From assembly GCA_963836735.1 (NCBI GenBank), contig CAWIKP010000024.1, positions 151,845 through 215,844 of the forward strand: a stretch of DNA of 64,000 nt, given 5' to 3'. Made by a program: the position numbers and the translations under genes. The stretch comes from JACCXG01 sp963836735. GTDB lineage: Bacteria > Acidobacteriota > Vicinamibacteria > Vicinamibacterales > 2-12-FULL-66-21. The notes under the pieces were generated by a model. The model had not been told where the DNA came from and made no database searches. It worked only from the letters and a program-made list of their open reading frames with translations. Shown here one piece after another: positions 44,288 to 60,203 of this stretch (positions within the stretch are counted from its first letter, which is position 1; every line of letters begins with the position of its first letter).

Positions 44288-46162
44288 TCAGCGCCCCGGC
44301 CGGGATTCGGCCGCGCGCTGCTTCGATCCGAGCCACGCCTCTCGAAACGCTTTCTGCTCCGGGCTCAACGAGTTGCCCGAGGCCTCGGCCAGGACCGCCT
44401 GTTCCGTGGGATCCTCGCCGAAGGTCAGCACGCCGCTCGCGGTTGCGCCGCCCACGTGCCGGACCTCGAATGTCACCTTATCACCAGGCTTGCGATTCTT
44501 CAGCGCAGCAGCGGTGAACGGCTGTCCGTCAATCGAGGTCAGCACGTCGTCGTGCTCGAGACCCGCGTCGAACGCCGGTGTCCCCCATGCCATCAGGCCG
44601 CGCAGGGCGGTGACCTTGCCGGACGCATCGATCGAGGCTCCGGTCCAGGCTTCACCGGGGTTGCGCTTGCGGACAATCACGCCCGCGCGGGCGAGCAGCG
44701 CGCGATAGTCTGGCACTTCGCGCCCCTCGACGTAACGCGAGAAGAAGTCGTCGGCGAACGCGCGGTCGTCGACGAGCTCTGCGAGTCGCGCACGGGCGTC
44801 GGCCAGCGTGTACGGCTTGGCCACGTACCCGGGGGCCGCGGACGGCTTGCCGTGGACCCGCCACAGGGCGCGCATGTAGTCGTCGAGCGTGATCTTTCCG
44901 CTCGACCGCTCGCGCAGCGAGAGATCGAGCGCCAGCGCGAGCGCCGACCCGTACGGGTAGTAATTGATGAACGTGTAGCCGTAGTTGGTCGGATCGTTGG
45001 ACCGGGCCGCATCCGTGAACGGCGCCAGCTGGCTCATTTCCACCGCGGATCGAAACCGGTGCGCCGGGCTCGACGCCACCCCCAGCGCGGAGTTCGCCAG
45101 GCTGAGCATGGTCTGTTCGGCGCCCGCCAGCCCCGCCCGCGCCATCGTCAGCTGGCCGTAGTACTGCGTGAAGCCTTCCGCGAGCCAGAGCTCGCCCGAC
45201 ATGTTCGCGTCCTCGAAATCGAAAGGCTCCAGCGCCTTCGGGCGAATGCGCTCGACGTTCCACGCGTGAAAGAACTCGTGCGAGACCGTGCCGAGCACGC
45301 CGCGCACGTTGCCCCTGATCGACGCCCCCTCGGCGACGACCGTGCTGTTGCGGTGCTCCATGCCATCGCCGCCGCCCCACGGCACGTAATCGCCAAGGAA
45401 GGTGTAGGTGCCGCCGTCGAACTGCGGCAGCTCGCCGAAAATGGCGGCGTGCTCGCGGACGATCTTCTCGGTGCCCGCGACATACTCGTCGACTTCGGCA
45501 TCCGTCGCATCGTGATGGACCGCGGTGACGATCGTCTGCTCGCGGCCGTCGGGATTGCGGACCTTGAACGAACGGAACGACTGGTCGCTCAGCTCGGTAG
45601 GACTGTCCATCAGGTACTGCAGGTTTGGCGCGGTGAACGTCCACGGATCGCCGGTCGGAAACAGCTGCGTCGCCGGTTTCCACGGCGATCCGGCCGGCGG
45701 CACGAACGTGACCCGCACGGCCCGCGCCGTCGAGGCCGCGCGCCCACATCAGGGTCGCCGGCATGTTCATGTGCGCATGCGACGCGTCGATCCCGAGGTA
45801 GGTGCCGTCGACGCAGGTTGCCGAACACCTTGTAGACGACCCGAACCTGGCCCGGGTGCTGGGGCACGTTCCACTGGTGAGGGTTCGGCCGGACGATCGG
45901 CAGTTCCTTGCCGGACGCAGTCGTAGGCCTTCACGTCGAAGACGTTCTTGGCGAACTCGTGCAGCGCGTAGCGGCCGGGCGACGACCGGCTCATTCGCAG
46001 CTCGAGCGGCGCGGCCGGCAGATCGGCAAGAACGATCTCGACGTCGGCGTAGTGATGCTGCGGAGCAGGGAACGAGACGCGGTAGGTAACCGGCGCCTGC
46101 GCGAAGGCAGGCGAGGAGATCAGGAGCAGAAGGACAGGAACGAGCGAAAGGTTGGAGCGCAC
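44288..46162 (-). CDS. M61-family metalloaminopeptidase with PDZ domain (three frameshifts)
   Basis: About 623 residues after repair. Signal peptide SLVPVLLLLISSPAFA. N-terminal all-beta domain (VTYRVSFPAPQHHYADVEIV). Zinc motif VSHEFFHAWNVERIRP with the third ligand in LWLAEGFTQYYG. C-terminal PDZ: AWGTPAFDAGLEHDDVLTSI. Frame changes near 45915, 45820 and 45735 all fit single extra bases, for example AACCTGC for AACTGC. Glycyl-aminopeptidase-like enzymes act in the periplasm or are exported. GTG start at 46162. Confidence 0.85.
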
Positions 46163-46188
46163 TCCGCATTGTACGGTGGGGGTCACGA

Positions 46189-46266
46189 CAACTTCCAACT
46201 CCCAACTCCAACTCCCAGCAGAGCCGCTGCGCAGCAGCGACTCCCTGGAGGTTGGGAGTCGGAAGT
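46189..46266. repeat. Short heptamer-armed inverted repeat
   Basis: Arms CAACTTCCAACTCCCAACTC and GGTTGGGAGTCGGAAG flank a short GCCGCTGCGCAGCAGCG centre. The AAGCT core is absent. Located between the M61 start and the ActA promoter. Confidence 0.65.
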
Positions 46267-46285
46267 GGGCGTGAGGAGACTCCAG

Positions 46286-46314
46286 TTGACACCTTGTGAA
46301 AAGTTTCACACTAT
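46286..46314 (+). promoter_or_regulatory. Candidate promoter of the actABCDEF-cox operon
   Basis: A perfect -35 hexamer TTGACA (46286-46291) with a 17-nt spacer to CACTAT (46309-46314), a weak -10. It is the only good -35 in the 327-bp gap upstream of actA and overlaps the Rex-like dyad. The inferred leader is about 170 nt. Confidence 0.5.
46294..46311. promoter_or_regulatory. Rex-like operator
   Basis: TTGTGAA-AAGT-TTCACAC differs only in its last base from the Rex consensus TTGTGAA-N4-TTCACAA. It lies inside the promoter spacer of a respiratory operon, where an NADH-responsive Rex repressor would block transcription. No rex gene is in the window. Confidence 0.5.
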
Positions 46315-46489
46315 TTGAATCCAGGGTTCGACTCGCGCCGTTGGGGGCTCGGTCACCACGCGGATCCGCGGCTTGTCTTTCTGCGGAAGCCGTCATTGGA
46401 GTAGGCTTAGGCCTTTGAACGCCGCCCGGTGATCCCGAAGAGGGAGGGCACGGCGCGCGCCATCGAGGCACGACGCGGACGTCCACACG

Positions 46490-47146
46490 ATGAGTCAGCT
46501 CTTCCATCGTCAATCCAACATTTATTCCCGGCTCAGCATCGTTGCCCTCGGACTCTTCGTCGCCGGACTCGGTGCGACGGTCGGCGTCATCCATCTCGGC
46601 AGCTTCTACACGAACCAGGACGTGTTCGTGGAGCAGCCGATTCAATTCAGCCACGCCCATCATGTCGGGGGCGTCGGCATCGACTGCCGCTATTGCCACA
46701 CCTCGGTCGAGGAATCCGCGTTCGCCAATATTCCGCCGACCAAGACCTGCATGAACTGCCACTCGCAGATCTGGAACAACGCGCCGATCCTCGAGCCGGT
46801 GCGGGCCAGCTTCCGCGACAACACCCGGCTGCAGTGGACGCGGGTCAACGATCTGCCGGATTTCGTGTATTTCAACCACAGCATCCACGTGCGGAAGGGT
46901 GTCGGCTGCGCCACCTGCCACGGCCGGGTCGACAAGATGCCGCTGATGTACCAGGACGCACCGCTGACCATGACGTGGTGTCTCGATTGCCACCGCAATC
47001 CGGCCAAGTACGTGCGGCCCCGCGACCAGGTCTACAACATGGCTTGGGAACCGTCAGGCGACCCCGATCTCGGAAAGCAACTGGTGGAGCAATACAAGAT
47101 CGGAAGCGTCGAGCAGCTCACCAGCTGTTCGACGTGCCACAGATGA
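46490..47146 (+). CDS. actA: Alternative complex III subunit ActA, pentaheme cytochrome c
   Basis: 218 residues with one N-terminal membrane helix (LSIVALGLFVAGLGATVGVI) and five CxxCH heme sites: CRYCH, CMNCH, CATCH, CLDCH and CSTCH. This is the expected ActA heme count. It binds hemes on the periplasmic side and passes electrons from the quinol-oxidising core toward ActE or the cytochrome oxidase. First gene of the operon. No clear Shine-Dalgarno lies before the ATG. Confidence 0.93.
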   Translation: MSQLFHRQSNIYSRLSIVALGLFVAGLGATVGVIHLGSFYTNQDVFVEQPIQFSHAHHVGGVGIDCRYCHTSVEESAFANIPPTKTCMNCHSQIWNNAPILEPVRASFRDNTRLQWTRVNDLPDFVYFNHSIHVRKGVGCATCHGRVDKMPLMYQDAPLTMTWCLDCHRNPAKYVRPRDQVYNMAWEPSGDPDLGKQLVEQYKIGSVEQLTSCSTCHR

Positions 47147-47250
47147 GAGCTCCCAGCTGCCAGCTTCCAGCTGCCCGCTGCCAGCGTTGTCGCGGAAGCC
47201 GGCCAGCAACCGGCGAGCTGGAAGCCGGGAGCTGGAAGCTGGAAGCTGAC
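47147..47250. repeat. Heptamer-armed inverted repeat, CAGCTCC type, between actA and actB
   Basis: Left arm CAGCTCC, CAGCTGC, CAGCTTC, CAGCTGC. Centre GCGGAAGCCGGCCAGCAACC. Right arm GAGCTGGAAGCCGGGAGCTG then GAAGCTGGAAGCTGAC. It starts right after the actA TGA and ends 9 nt before the actB ATG, so it would lie within the polycistronic mRNA. Confidence 0.8.
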
Positions 47251-47259
47251 TAGCTACAT

Positions 47260-51867
<4,608 letters not shown>

Positions 51868-51869
51868 TC

Positions 51870-52427
51870 ATGAGCGCCCACGCAACCGCGCCAACACCGG
51901 AAATCTACGGCCTGATGGCCGAGTTTCCCGACCCGACGAGCCTGGTGCTGGCGACGCGGAAGACCCACGAGGAAGGCTACCGGAACATGGACGCCTACTC
52001 GCCGTTCCCGATTCACGAACTGGTCGATGCCTTCGACGCGCACGACCATCGCGTGCAGCGCAACGTCCTGGTCGGCGGGCTGCTGGGGATGTTCGGCGGC
52101 TTCGGGCTCTGCTACTGGGTTTCGACGATGGCGTATCCGCTGAACGTCGGCGGGCGTCCGTTCAACAGCTGGCCGTCGTTCATCCCGGTGACCTTCGAGC
52201 TGACGATTCTGATCGCGTCGTTTGCCGCGGTCCTCAGCTGGGTCCTGCTGAGCGGCCTGCCGATGCCGTATCACCCGGTGTTCAACGTGCCGCGCTTCGC
52301 GGAGATCGCCAGCGAGAAGGGCTTCTTCCTGACGATCGAAGCCACGGATCCGAAATTCGATCGGCGCCGCACGGCCGACTTCCTCAAGGGGCTGGGTGCG
52401 AGGGACATCAATGAGATCCCGAACTGA
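51870..52427 (+). CDS. actD: Alternative complex III subunit ActD (DUF3341)
   Basis: 185 residues. N-terminal soluble segment EIYGLMAEFPDPTSLVLATR and MDAYSPFPIHELVDAF, then two helices (LVGGLLGMFGGFGLCYWVST and VTFELTILIASFAAVLSWVL). This is the DUF3341 pattern of ActD. It stabilises the membrane domain near ActB and ActC. ATG at 51870, 2 nt after the actC stop. Confidence 0.93.
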   Translation: MSAHATAPTPEIYGLMAEFPDPTSLVLATRKTHEEGYRNMDAYSPFPIHELVDAFDAHDHRVQRNVLVGGLLGMFGGFGLCYWVSTMAYPLNVGGRPFNSWPSFIPVTFELTILIASFAAVLSWVLLSGLPMPYHPVFNVPRFAEIASEKGFFLTIEATDPKFDRRRTADFLKGLGARDINEIPN

Positions 52428-52430
52428 GAT

Positions 52431-52513
52431 CTTCCGCCTCAAGGCGGAAGCCACCCGCGGCGGGTCGGTGAGTGTGCGCGCGGACTCGTGGCTTCCGGCT
52501 CCTCAGCCGGAAG
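52431..52513. repeat. Paired CTTCCGCCT-type hairpins overlapping the actE start
   Basis: CTTCCGCCT/AGGCGGAAG (52431-52439 and 52442-52450) and CTTCCGGCT/AGCCGGAAG (52492-52500 and 52505-52513) are two 9-bp hairpins. They lie between actD and actE. The second overlaps the actE GTG start region, so part of the N-terminus (ASGSSAGR) is repeat-derived. Confidence 0.7.
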
Positions 52514-53114
52514 AATCCGGGCGGTCGCCCTCTGTGTGGCCGCATTGTCGCTCGTCGGCGCGGCCGGCTGCCGCCAGGACATGCACAACCAGCCGAAGTA
52601 CCGCGGGCTCCGCGGCACGGCGTTCTTCACCGACGGTGGCAGCGCGCGGCCGCTGGTGGAGGGCACGGTGGCCCGCGGCACGCTGCAGGACGACGCGGCG
52701 TTCTTCACCGGCAAGGTGGGCACCGCCACGGTCAAGGAACTGCCGTTTCCCGTCGACGACGCGGTGCTGAACCGGGGCCAGGAGCGTTTCAACATCTATT
52801 GCACGCCCTGTCACGACACGACTGGCAGCGGCAAAGGCATGGTGGTCCAGCGCGGCTTCAAGGCGCCTCCGTCGTTCCACGACGAGCGCCTCCGCAACGC
52901 CGATGCCGGCTACTTCTTCGACGTGATGAGCAACGGGTTCGGCGCGATGCCTGACTACCGGATGCAGCTCTCGGCGCGCGATCGCTGGGCCGTGGTGGCT
53001 TACATCCGCGCGCTGCAGCTCAGTCAGCACGCCGCGGCCTCGGACGTTCCGGGCGGCGATCCGACCAAGGCGCCGACCGCATCGGCGCAGCCGGGCGCGG
53101 TGAAACACGAATAA
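52488..53114 (+). CDS. actE: Alternative complex III subunit ActE, monoheme cytochrome c lipoprotein
   Basis: 208 residues. Lipoprotein signal RAVALCVAALSLVGAAGC with a lipobox Cys. One heme site CTPCH in RFNIYCTPCHDTTGSGKGMV, distal Met candidate in GFGAMPDYRMQLSARDRWAV. Expected to accept electrons from ActA and deliver them to the oxidase. GTG start at 52488 lies in a hairpin repeat, so the exact N-terminus is uncertain. Its stop overlaps actF start. Confidence 0.9.
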   Translation: MASGSSAGRIRAVALCVAALSLVGAAGCRQDMHNQPKYRGLRGTAFFTDGGSARPLVEGTVARGTLQDDAAFFTGKVGTATVKELPFPVDDAVLNRGQERFNIYCTPCHDTTGSGKGMVVQRGFKAPPSFHDERLRNADAGYFFDVMSNGFGAMPDYRMQLSARDRWAVVAYIRALQLSQHAAASDVPGGDPTKAPTASAQPGAVKHE

Positions 53115-54332
53115 TGCAGACACTCACGACCCGCGACGTTCCCGCACTCGGCCGCCTGCAGCAGCGGGCGCTCATCGTCGGCGTGGTGGCGCTCCTGGCC
53201 GGCGCCGTCGGCGCCGTCATGAACCTCGATCAGTTCTTCCGCTCGTGGCTCATCGGCTTCCTGTTCTGCCTGAGCCTGTCGCTGGGCTCGCTCGCCTTGC
53301 TGATGCTGCAGCACCTCTCCGGCGGCCAGTGGGGCATGGTGGGCCGGCGGATATTCGAGGCCGGCAGCCGGCTGCTGCCGATCGTCCTGATCCTCGCGGT
53401 CCCGGTGATCATCGGCCTGCCGCGGATCTTTGCGTGGGCCCAGCCGGGCGCGGAGGCCAATCCGATCATTCAGGAGAAGCAGCCTTTACCTGAACAACGG
53501 CTTCTTCATCGCCCGCATCGCGATCTACTTCGTGTTCTGGATGGGCCTGATGTGGGCGCTCAACAAGTGGTCGTCCGAGCAGGACTCGGGCAAGGCCGTG
53601 ACCAAGGTCGATTCGATCCGGTTCCGCACCGTCAGCGCCCCGGGACTGCTCTTCCTGGTCATCACCGTGACGTTCGCGTCGGTCGACTGGGTGATGTCGC
53701 TCGAGCCCGAGTGGTTCTCGACCATCTTCGGACTGCTGACCATCGCCGGCTACGGCCTGACCGGCCTCGCCTTCACCATCCTCGTGCTCGCGGCCATCGA
53801 CAAGGATCATCCGGAGGGCACGCTGCTGACGCCGCGCCACTTCCACGATTTCGGGAAGCTGCTGCTCGCGTTCGTCATGCTGTGGGCGTACCTCTCGTTC
53901 TCTCAGTTCCTGATCATCTGGTCGGGCAACCTGCCGGAAGAGATCCCGTGGTACCTCGCGCGCATCCGCGGTCGTGGGGCGCGGTCGCGATCCTGCTGGT
54001 AGTCGGTCACTTCTTCCTGCCGTTCGGCCTGCTGCTGTCGGCCGGCCTCAAGAAGCGGAGCGCCAACGCTGGCCAGGATCGCGGCCTGGGTGCTCCTGAT
54101 GCGGCTGGTCGATCTGATCTGGTACGTCGCTCCGTCATTCAGGCACCTGGGGCCGGAGGGTGGACACGCCGGCCCGGCGCTGATTCCCATGCACTGGATG
54201 GACATCGCGATCCCGGTCGGTCTGACGGCGCTGTGGGTCTACCTCTTCGTCCGCCAGCTCGGGTCGCGTCCGCTGTTCCCCATGAACGACCCGTATCTCA
54301 AGGAGATGTTCGCCCATGAAGCCGCCCATTGA
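53114..54332 (+). CDS. actF: Alternative complex III subunit ActF (NrfD-like), three frameshifts
   Basis: About 405 residues after repair. Helices include ALIVGVVALLAGAVGAVMNL, RSWLIGFLFCLSLSLGSLAL and LLPIVLILAVPVIIGLPRIF, then FVMLWAYLSFSQFLIIWSGN and ILLVVGHFFLPFGLLLSAGL. This is the second quinone-subunit pattern. Frame changes near 53485 (+1), 53965 (a missing base) and 54070 (+1). It ends with a stop that overlaps the next gene by 17 nt. Confidence 0.9.
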
Positions 54333-55142
54333 TTCCAACGGGCCCGCCGCGCCGGATGGCGGTGAGCCAGCCCGAGCGTACAGCGGCAAAGCGGCCCGGC
54401 GGACACGGCAGCTACAAGCTGGGCGGCGAGCCCGCGATCGGACACCGCTGGGAGGACGCGCCCCCGCCGCCGCCCGCGACGATGACGCGGTTCGACGACG
54501 TCGACGACGGCGTGCCGCACCGGCCCCATCCGCCGGGAGACGACGACCCGCTGCACAACGAGGACATCGACCACGAGCACCGCGACGTCAATATCAAGGC
54601 GGTCATTGGCTCTGCGATCATCCTCGCGGTCGTGGCACTCGGGTCGCAGCTGGCGATGTGGCTGCTGTTCGGATTCTTCGGGAGCCAGGCGGCTGCCAGG
54701 GATCCGCAGCTGTCGCCGCTGCAGGCGCCGGCCGTCGACATGCCGAAGAACACGCGCGAGTCACCGTTCTTCAATCCCAGCGTGGGCGGGCCGCAGCTGA
54801 TGACGAACGAGCCGATGGGACTTTCCAATGTCCGCGGCGCGGAGCAGAAGCGGCTCCAGGGGTACGGCTGGGTCAACCAGGCGGGAGGCGTCGCATACAT
54901 CCCGATCGAAGAGGCGAAGAAGCTGCTGCGGGAGCGCGGAGTACCGGTACGCGAGGGTGGTGCCGTCGCGCCGGATCTCGGCACCCGCCTGCCGGCCCGC
55001 GGGGAAGCCTCGGGCGGCCGCGGTGATCACCGCGACTCCGTCCGGCGAACCTCCGGCCACGCCGGAAGCGGCGCCGGCGCCCGGCGCAAAGCCGCATGAA
55101 GAAGCGCCCGCCGCCAAACCACACGGGCCGGGCGGGCACTGA
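54316..55142 (+). CDS. Unrecognised membrane protein in the actF-SCO1 gap (two frameshifts)
   Basis: About 274 residues after repair. A disordered N-terminus (TAAKRPGGHGSYKLGGEPAI, WEDAPPPPPATMTRFDDVDD) leads to one helix, AVIGSAIILAVVALGSQLAM. A periplasmic segment follows (LSPLQAPAVDMPKNTRES, VAYIPIEEAKKLLRERGVPV), with an Ala/Pro-rich tail. Frame changes lie near 54380 and 55010. It is in the position where some operons carry a small extra subunit, but I see no family. The start overlaps actF; the stop is 7 nt before SCO1. Confidence 0.65.
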
Positions 55143-55149
55143 GGTCATC

Positions 55150-56021
55150 ATGTTCATCCCACGGTTGATCGGTCGCTGCGGGATTGTCGCCGTCACGGTA
55201 GTCGTGTGCTCCGGCGGCGGCCCTCGCGCAGGTCGGGGTCACCGTGCCCGAGCCCGGCGATCCCGCCGGCGCGAGGCCCGGACTCCTCAGCAAGATTCAC
55301 ATCGATCAGCACCTCGATCGGCAGCTGCCGCTCGATCTGCCGTTCGTCGACGACACCGGCAAGCCGGTCCGGCTCGGCGACTTCTTCGGCAAGCGGCCGG
55401 TCGTGATGGCGCTCGCGTACTACGAGTGCCCGATGCTCTGCACCCAGGTGCTCAACGGGCTGGTGAGCGCGCTCTCGGTGATGAACTTCGAGCCCGGCCG
55501 CGAATTCGACGTCGTCGTCGTGAGCTTCAACCCGCGCGAGGGTCCTGGGCTGGCATCGCAGAAGAAGGCCAATTACCTCGAGCGATACGGACGGCCGCAC
55601 ACGGCCCACGGCTGGCACTTCCTGACCGGCGAACAGCCGTCGATCGACGCGCTCACCGATGCGATGGGGTTCCGCTACGCGTACGACGAAGCGATCCAGC
55701 AGTTCGCGCACGGCGCGGCCATCGAGGTGCTGACCCCGAAGGGACACATCTCGAAATACTTCTACGGGATCGAATTCTCCGCGCGCGACCTGCGGCTGGG
55801 CCTGATTGAAGCGTCCGACGAGCGCATCGGCACGCCCGGTCGACGACTTCCTGCTGTTCTGCTACCACTACGACCCGGCAACGGGTAAGTACGGCGCTTC
55901 CGTGCTCCGCCTGGTCCGCATGGGAGGAATCCTGACGGTGCTGGCCTTCCTCTCGTTTCTGACGATCAGCCTCCGGCGCGAGCGCCGGGCCGGAGCGGCA
56001 GGCCCGGAGCTCCGAACCTGA
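55150..56021 (+). CDS. SCO1/SenC-family copper chaperone (two frameshifts)
   Basis: About 289 residues after repair. Signal peptide FIPRLIGRCGIVAVTVVV. A thioredoxin-like SCO fold follows: FVDDTGKPVRLGDFFGKRPV and the copper-binding CPMLC in LAYYECPMLCTQVLNGLV. The distal His is not seen in FAHGAAIEVLTPKGHISKYF. Frame changes near 55215 and 55838. A C-terminal helix (MGGILTVLAFLSFLTISLRR) anchors it. SCO proteins deliver copper to the CuA site of cytochrome oxidase, matching the coxB that follows. Confidence 0.88.
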
Positions 56022-56023
56022 CG

Positions 56024-56964
56024 ATGTCCAAATATTTTCCGCTGTTTCCGCAACAGGCCTCGGTCCAGGCGGGGCAGGTCGACGCCATCTTCTTCTTCAT
56101 GGTGGCGGTCACCGCCTTCTTCTCGCTGCTGATCGCCGGCCTGATCGTCTTCTTCGCCATCAGGTACCGCCGGCGGAACGACGAAGAAATCGGGGTCGCC
56201 ATCCACGGCTCGCTCGTGCTCGAGCTGATGTGGACCATCATCCCGTTCTTCATCGCGATGGGCATGTTCGGGTGGGGTGCGAAGGTCTTCTTCGACCTCT
56301 ATCGCGTTCCGGCCGGGGCGATGGAGATCTTCGTGGTCGGCAAGCAGTGGATGTGGAAGGTCCAGCACGTCGGCGGACAGCGCGAGATCAACGAGCTGCA
56401 CGTGCCGGCGGGCCGCCCGGTCAGGCTGATCATGGGATCGGAGGACGTGATCCACAGCTTCTACATCCCCGCGTTCAGGGTGAAGGCGGACGTGATCCCG
56501 GGCCGCTACAACACCCTGTGGTTCCAGGCGACCACGCCGGGCCGGTATCACCTGTTCTGCGCCGAGTACTGCGGCACCAAGCACTCCGGGATGATCGGCA
56601 GCGTCGTGGTGATGGAGCCGACCGATTACCAGGCGTGGCTGAGCGGCGGCCCGGTGTCGGATTCGCCGGCCGCGGCCGGCGAGAAGCTGTTCACCAGCCT
56701 GGCCTGCGTGACCTGCCACACCGGCGACAGCGGGTCCCGCGGACCACCCTCGCCGGCATCTTCGGCCACGAGGTCGAGCTCCAGGGCGGCGGGAAAATCG
56801 TCGCCGACGAAGCCTACCTGCGCGAGTCGATCGTCAATCCGCAGGCGAAGGTGGTGGCGGGATTCCCGCCGATCATGCCGACATTCCAGGGCATGGTGTC
56901 GGAAGAGCAGCTGCTGCAGCTGATCGCGTACATGAAGTCGCTCAAGGCGCCGCAGCAGAGATAA
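56024..56964 (+). CDS. coxB: Cytochrome c oxidase subunit II with fused cytochrome c (caa3-type), one frameshift
   Basis: About 313 residues after repair. Two N-terminal helices (AIFFFMVAVTAFFSLLIAGL and LVLELMWTIIPFFIAMGMFG). CuA motif CAEYCGTKHSGM. C-terminal heme motif CVTCH makes it a caa3-type fusion. The frame loses one base near 56742, then continues TTLAGIFGHEVELQGG to the end. It takes electrons from a periplasmic cytochrome, probably ActE, to subunit I. Starts 2 nt after SCO1. Confidence 0.93.
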
Positions 56965-56975
56965 CGGTATCCATT

Positions 56976-58585
<1,610 letters not shown>

Positions 58586-58593
<8 letters not shown>

Positions 58594-59343
58594 CGCTCAC
58601 GCCGAGCATTTTCCAGGTCCTATTCACCAGCCGCCGCTGGTGGCGAACGTGGACGCCATCCAGCCGGGCGTCCACCACGAGCACCCGCGTCCATGCCGAA
58701 GCTGCAGCACCACTTCGATGACATGGAGCAGCAGGTCGAGGCCTCGGTCCTCGGCATGTGGGTGTTCCTGGTCACGGAAATCCTGTTCTTCGGCGGCCTG
58801 TTCCTGGCCTACATCGTCTATCGCGCGGCGTCGCCCGAGGCCTTCCAGGAAGCCAGCCACCACCTGTCGATCGGCTGGGGCGCGTTCAACACCGCGGTCC
58901 TGATCTGCAGCTCGCTGACGATGGCGCTGGCGGTGCGCGCCGCCCAGACCGGCCGGCCGGCCCGAACCCAGGTGACGTGGCTCCTCGGCACCATGGTCCT
59001 CGGCGCGGTCTTCCTCGGCGTGAAGGTGATCGAGTACGCCGACAAGTTCGAGCACCACATCGTGCCGGGGCCGCACTTCGACAAGTCGGCCTGGACCCAT
59101 CCGGCCGGCGTCGAACAGTTCTACTCGCTGTACTTCATCATGACGGGGCTGCACGCCCTGCACATGATCATCGGCATCGGCATCATGACGGTGATCGCGA
59201 TCATGGCCTGGCGGAAGCAGTTCGACAGCACCTACTACACGCCGGTCGAGGTGTCCGGCCTGTATTGGCACTTCGTCGACATCGTCTGGATTTTCCTGTT
59301 CCCGCTGCTCTATCTGATCGGGCGTCATTACCATGCGGGGTAG
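58586..59343 (+). CDS. coxC: Cytochrome c oxidase subunit III (one frameshift or internal start)
   Basis: About 252 residues if the TTG at 58586 is used, with a missing base near 58692. Alternatively the ATG at 58693 begins an intact protein, MPKLQHHFDDMEQQ. Helices ASVLGMWVFLVTEILFFGGL and TWLLGTMVLGAVFLGVKVIE, and FYSLYFIMTGLHALHMIIGI, are characteristic. The conserved ending SGLYWHFVDIVWIFLFPLLY and LIGRHYH is present. Confidence 0.9.
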
Positions 59344-59438
59344 TCGCGGGCTCGCGGTTAGCGGTTCGCGATTCGGGAACCAGGACGAGCGACTCAAGAC
59401 CAGGGACTCAGGACTAGGGATGAGGGATTAGCGATTCC
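59344..59438. repeat. Degenerate heptamer array between coxC and coxD
   Basis: 7-mer units: CGCGGGCT, CGCGGTT, AGCGGTT, CGCGATT on the left and AGGGACT, CAGGACT, AGGGATG, AGGGATT, AGCGATT on the right. The two halves are not complementary, unlike other copies. It fills the gap between two oxidase subunit genes. Confidence 0.5.
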
Positions 59439-59741
59439 ATGGATGCGCATCACGTACCGTCGCTGAAGCTGTACTTCGTCGTCTTTGGCATCCTCCTGGT
59501 CGGCACGGCGCTCACCGTGCTCGTGGCCTTCTTCGACCTCGGGGCGCTGAACAACGTGGTGATGCTCACGATCGCGGTCGTCAAAGCGCTGTTCGTCATT
59601 CTGTACTTCATGCACGTCCGATGGAGCAGCCGCCTGACCTGGGTGATCGCCGGGTCCGGCTTCTTCTGGCTCCTGATCATGTTCTCGTTCACGCTGATGG
59701 ACTACATGAGCCGCGGCTGGCTCCCGGGGACGCTCAGATAA
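59439..59741 (+). CDS. coxD: Cytochrome c oxidase subunit IV
   Basis: 100 residues with three helices: LYFVVFGILLVGTALTVLVA, VVMLTIAVVKALFVILYFMH and VIAGSGFFWLLIMFSFTLMD. This is the small subunit-IV pattern of bacterial caa3/aa3 oxidases, needed for assembly. Last gene of the first oxidase cluster, followed by a long perfect hairpin. Confidence 0.9.
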   Translation: MDAHHVPSLKLYFVVFGILLVGTALTVLVAFFDLGALNNVVMLTIAVVKALFVILYFMHVRWSSRLTWVIAGSGFFWLLIMFSFTLMDYMSRGWLPGTLR

Positions 59742-59755
59742 CGGCAACGACCCAC

Positions 59756-59832
59756 GTCAACTCCCAACTCCCAACTTCTCCGCCTTCGCGCGCTCGAGGT
59801 GCAGGCGGAGAAGTTGGGAGTTGGGAGTTGAC
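59756..59832. repeat. Heptamer-armed repeat with a perfect 30-bp stem after coxD
   Basis: Arms 59756-59785 and 59803-59832 are perfectly complementary over 30 bp, starting GTCAACTCCCAACTCC and ending in CGCCT/AGGCG. The loop is 17 nt. It begins 14 nt after the coxD stop, so it can act as a terminator or mRNA-end stabiliser. Confidence 0.85.
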
Positions 59833-60203
59833 CGTGTCCATAGTTCGTAGATAAGATTCCGGCTTCGATCGACGGCTTTTTGGTTGTTCCCTGCGAAGTG
59901 TGTTGCGAGGATGTGCCATCACTCCATCTCGGGGCTCGCGGCTCGGGAAACTCTTAGGCGCCGCGCAGTCCTAGCCATTGGGCCAGATCGTTCCCCTTTG
60001 GTGATACAAGCTCCCACTCGTGTCCGGCATCGCGGGTAGCGTCGGACTGACCCTCGTGATCGCGGGCATCCGGTGCCACGGGGCCTCGTGGTACAGGGGC
60101 AGGGACTGCCTTTCCGTTCACCATTGTCAATACAGCCACACGGTCCACGACACGGCCGGCGCGACGCGCGCGGCCGCCGGCATCCAATGAGCGAGGCGTG
60201 GTG
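59833..60203. other. Gene-free stretch upstream of the bd-like oxidase
   Basis: About 370 bp without a supported gene. Minus-strand frames here continue antisense through the oxidase gene and look like shadows. No clear -35/-10 pair, dyad or heptamer array is visible. A GCGAGGCGTGGTG stretch near 60191 may serve as the ribosome-binding region of the next gene. Confidence 0.5.

Noticed and set aside
58693..59343. CoxC as certainly starting at ATG 58693
   Set aside because: The upstream TTG overlapping the coxA stop gives a plausible N-terminus with one missing base; neither start can be excluded, so I report the longer span with the alternative noted.
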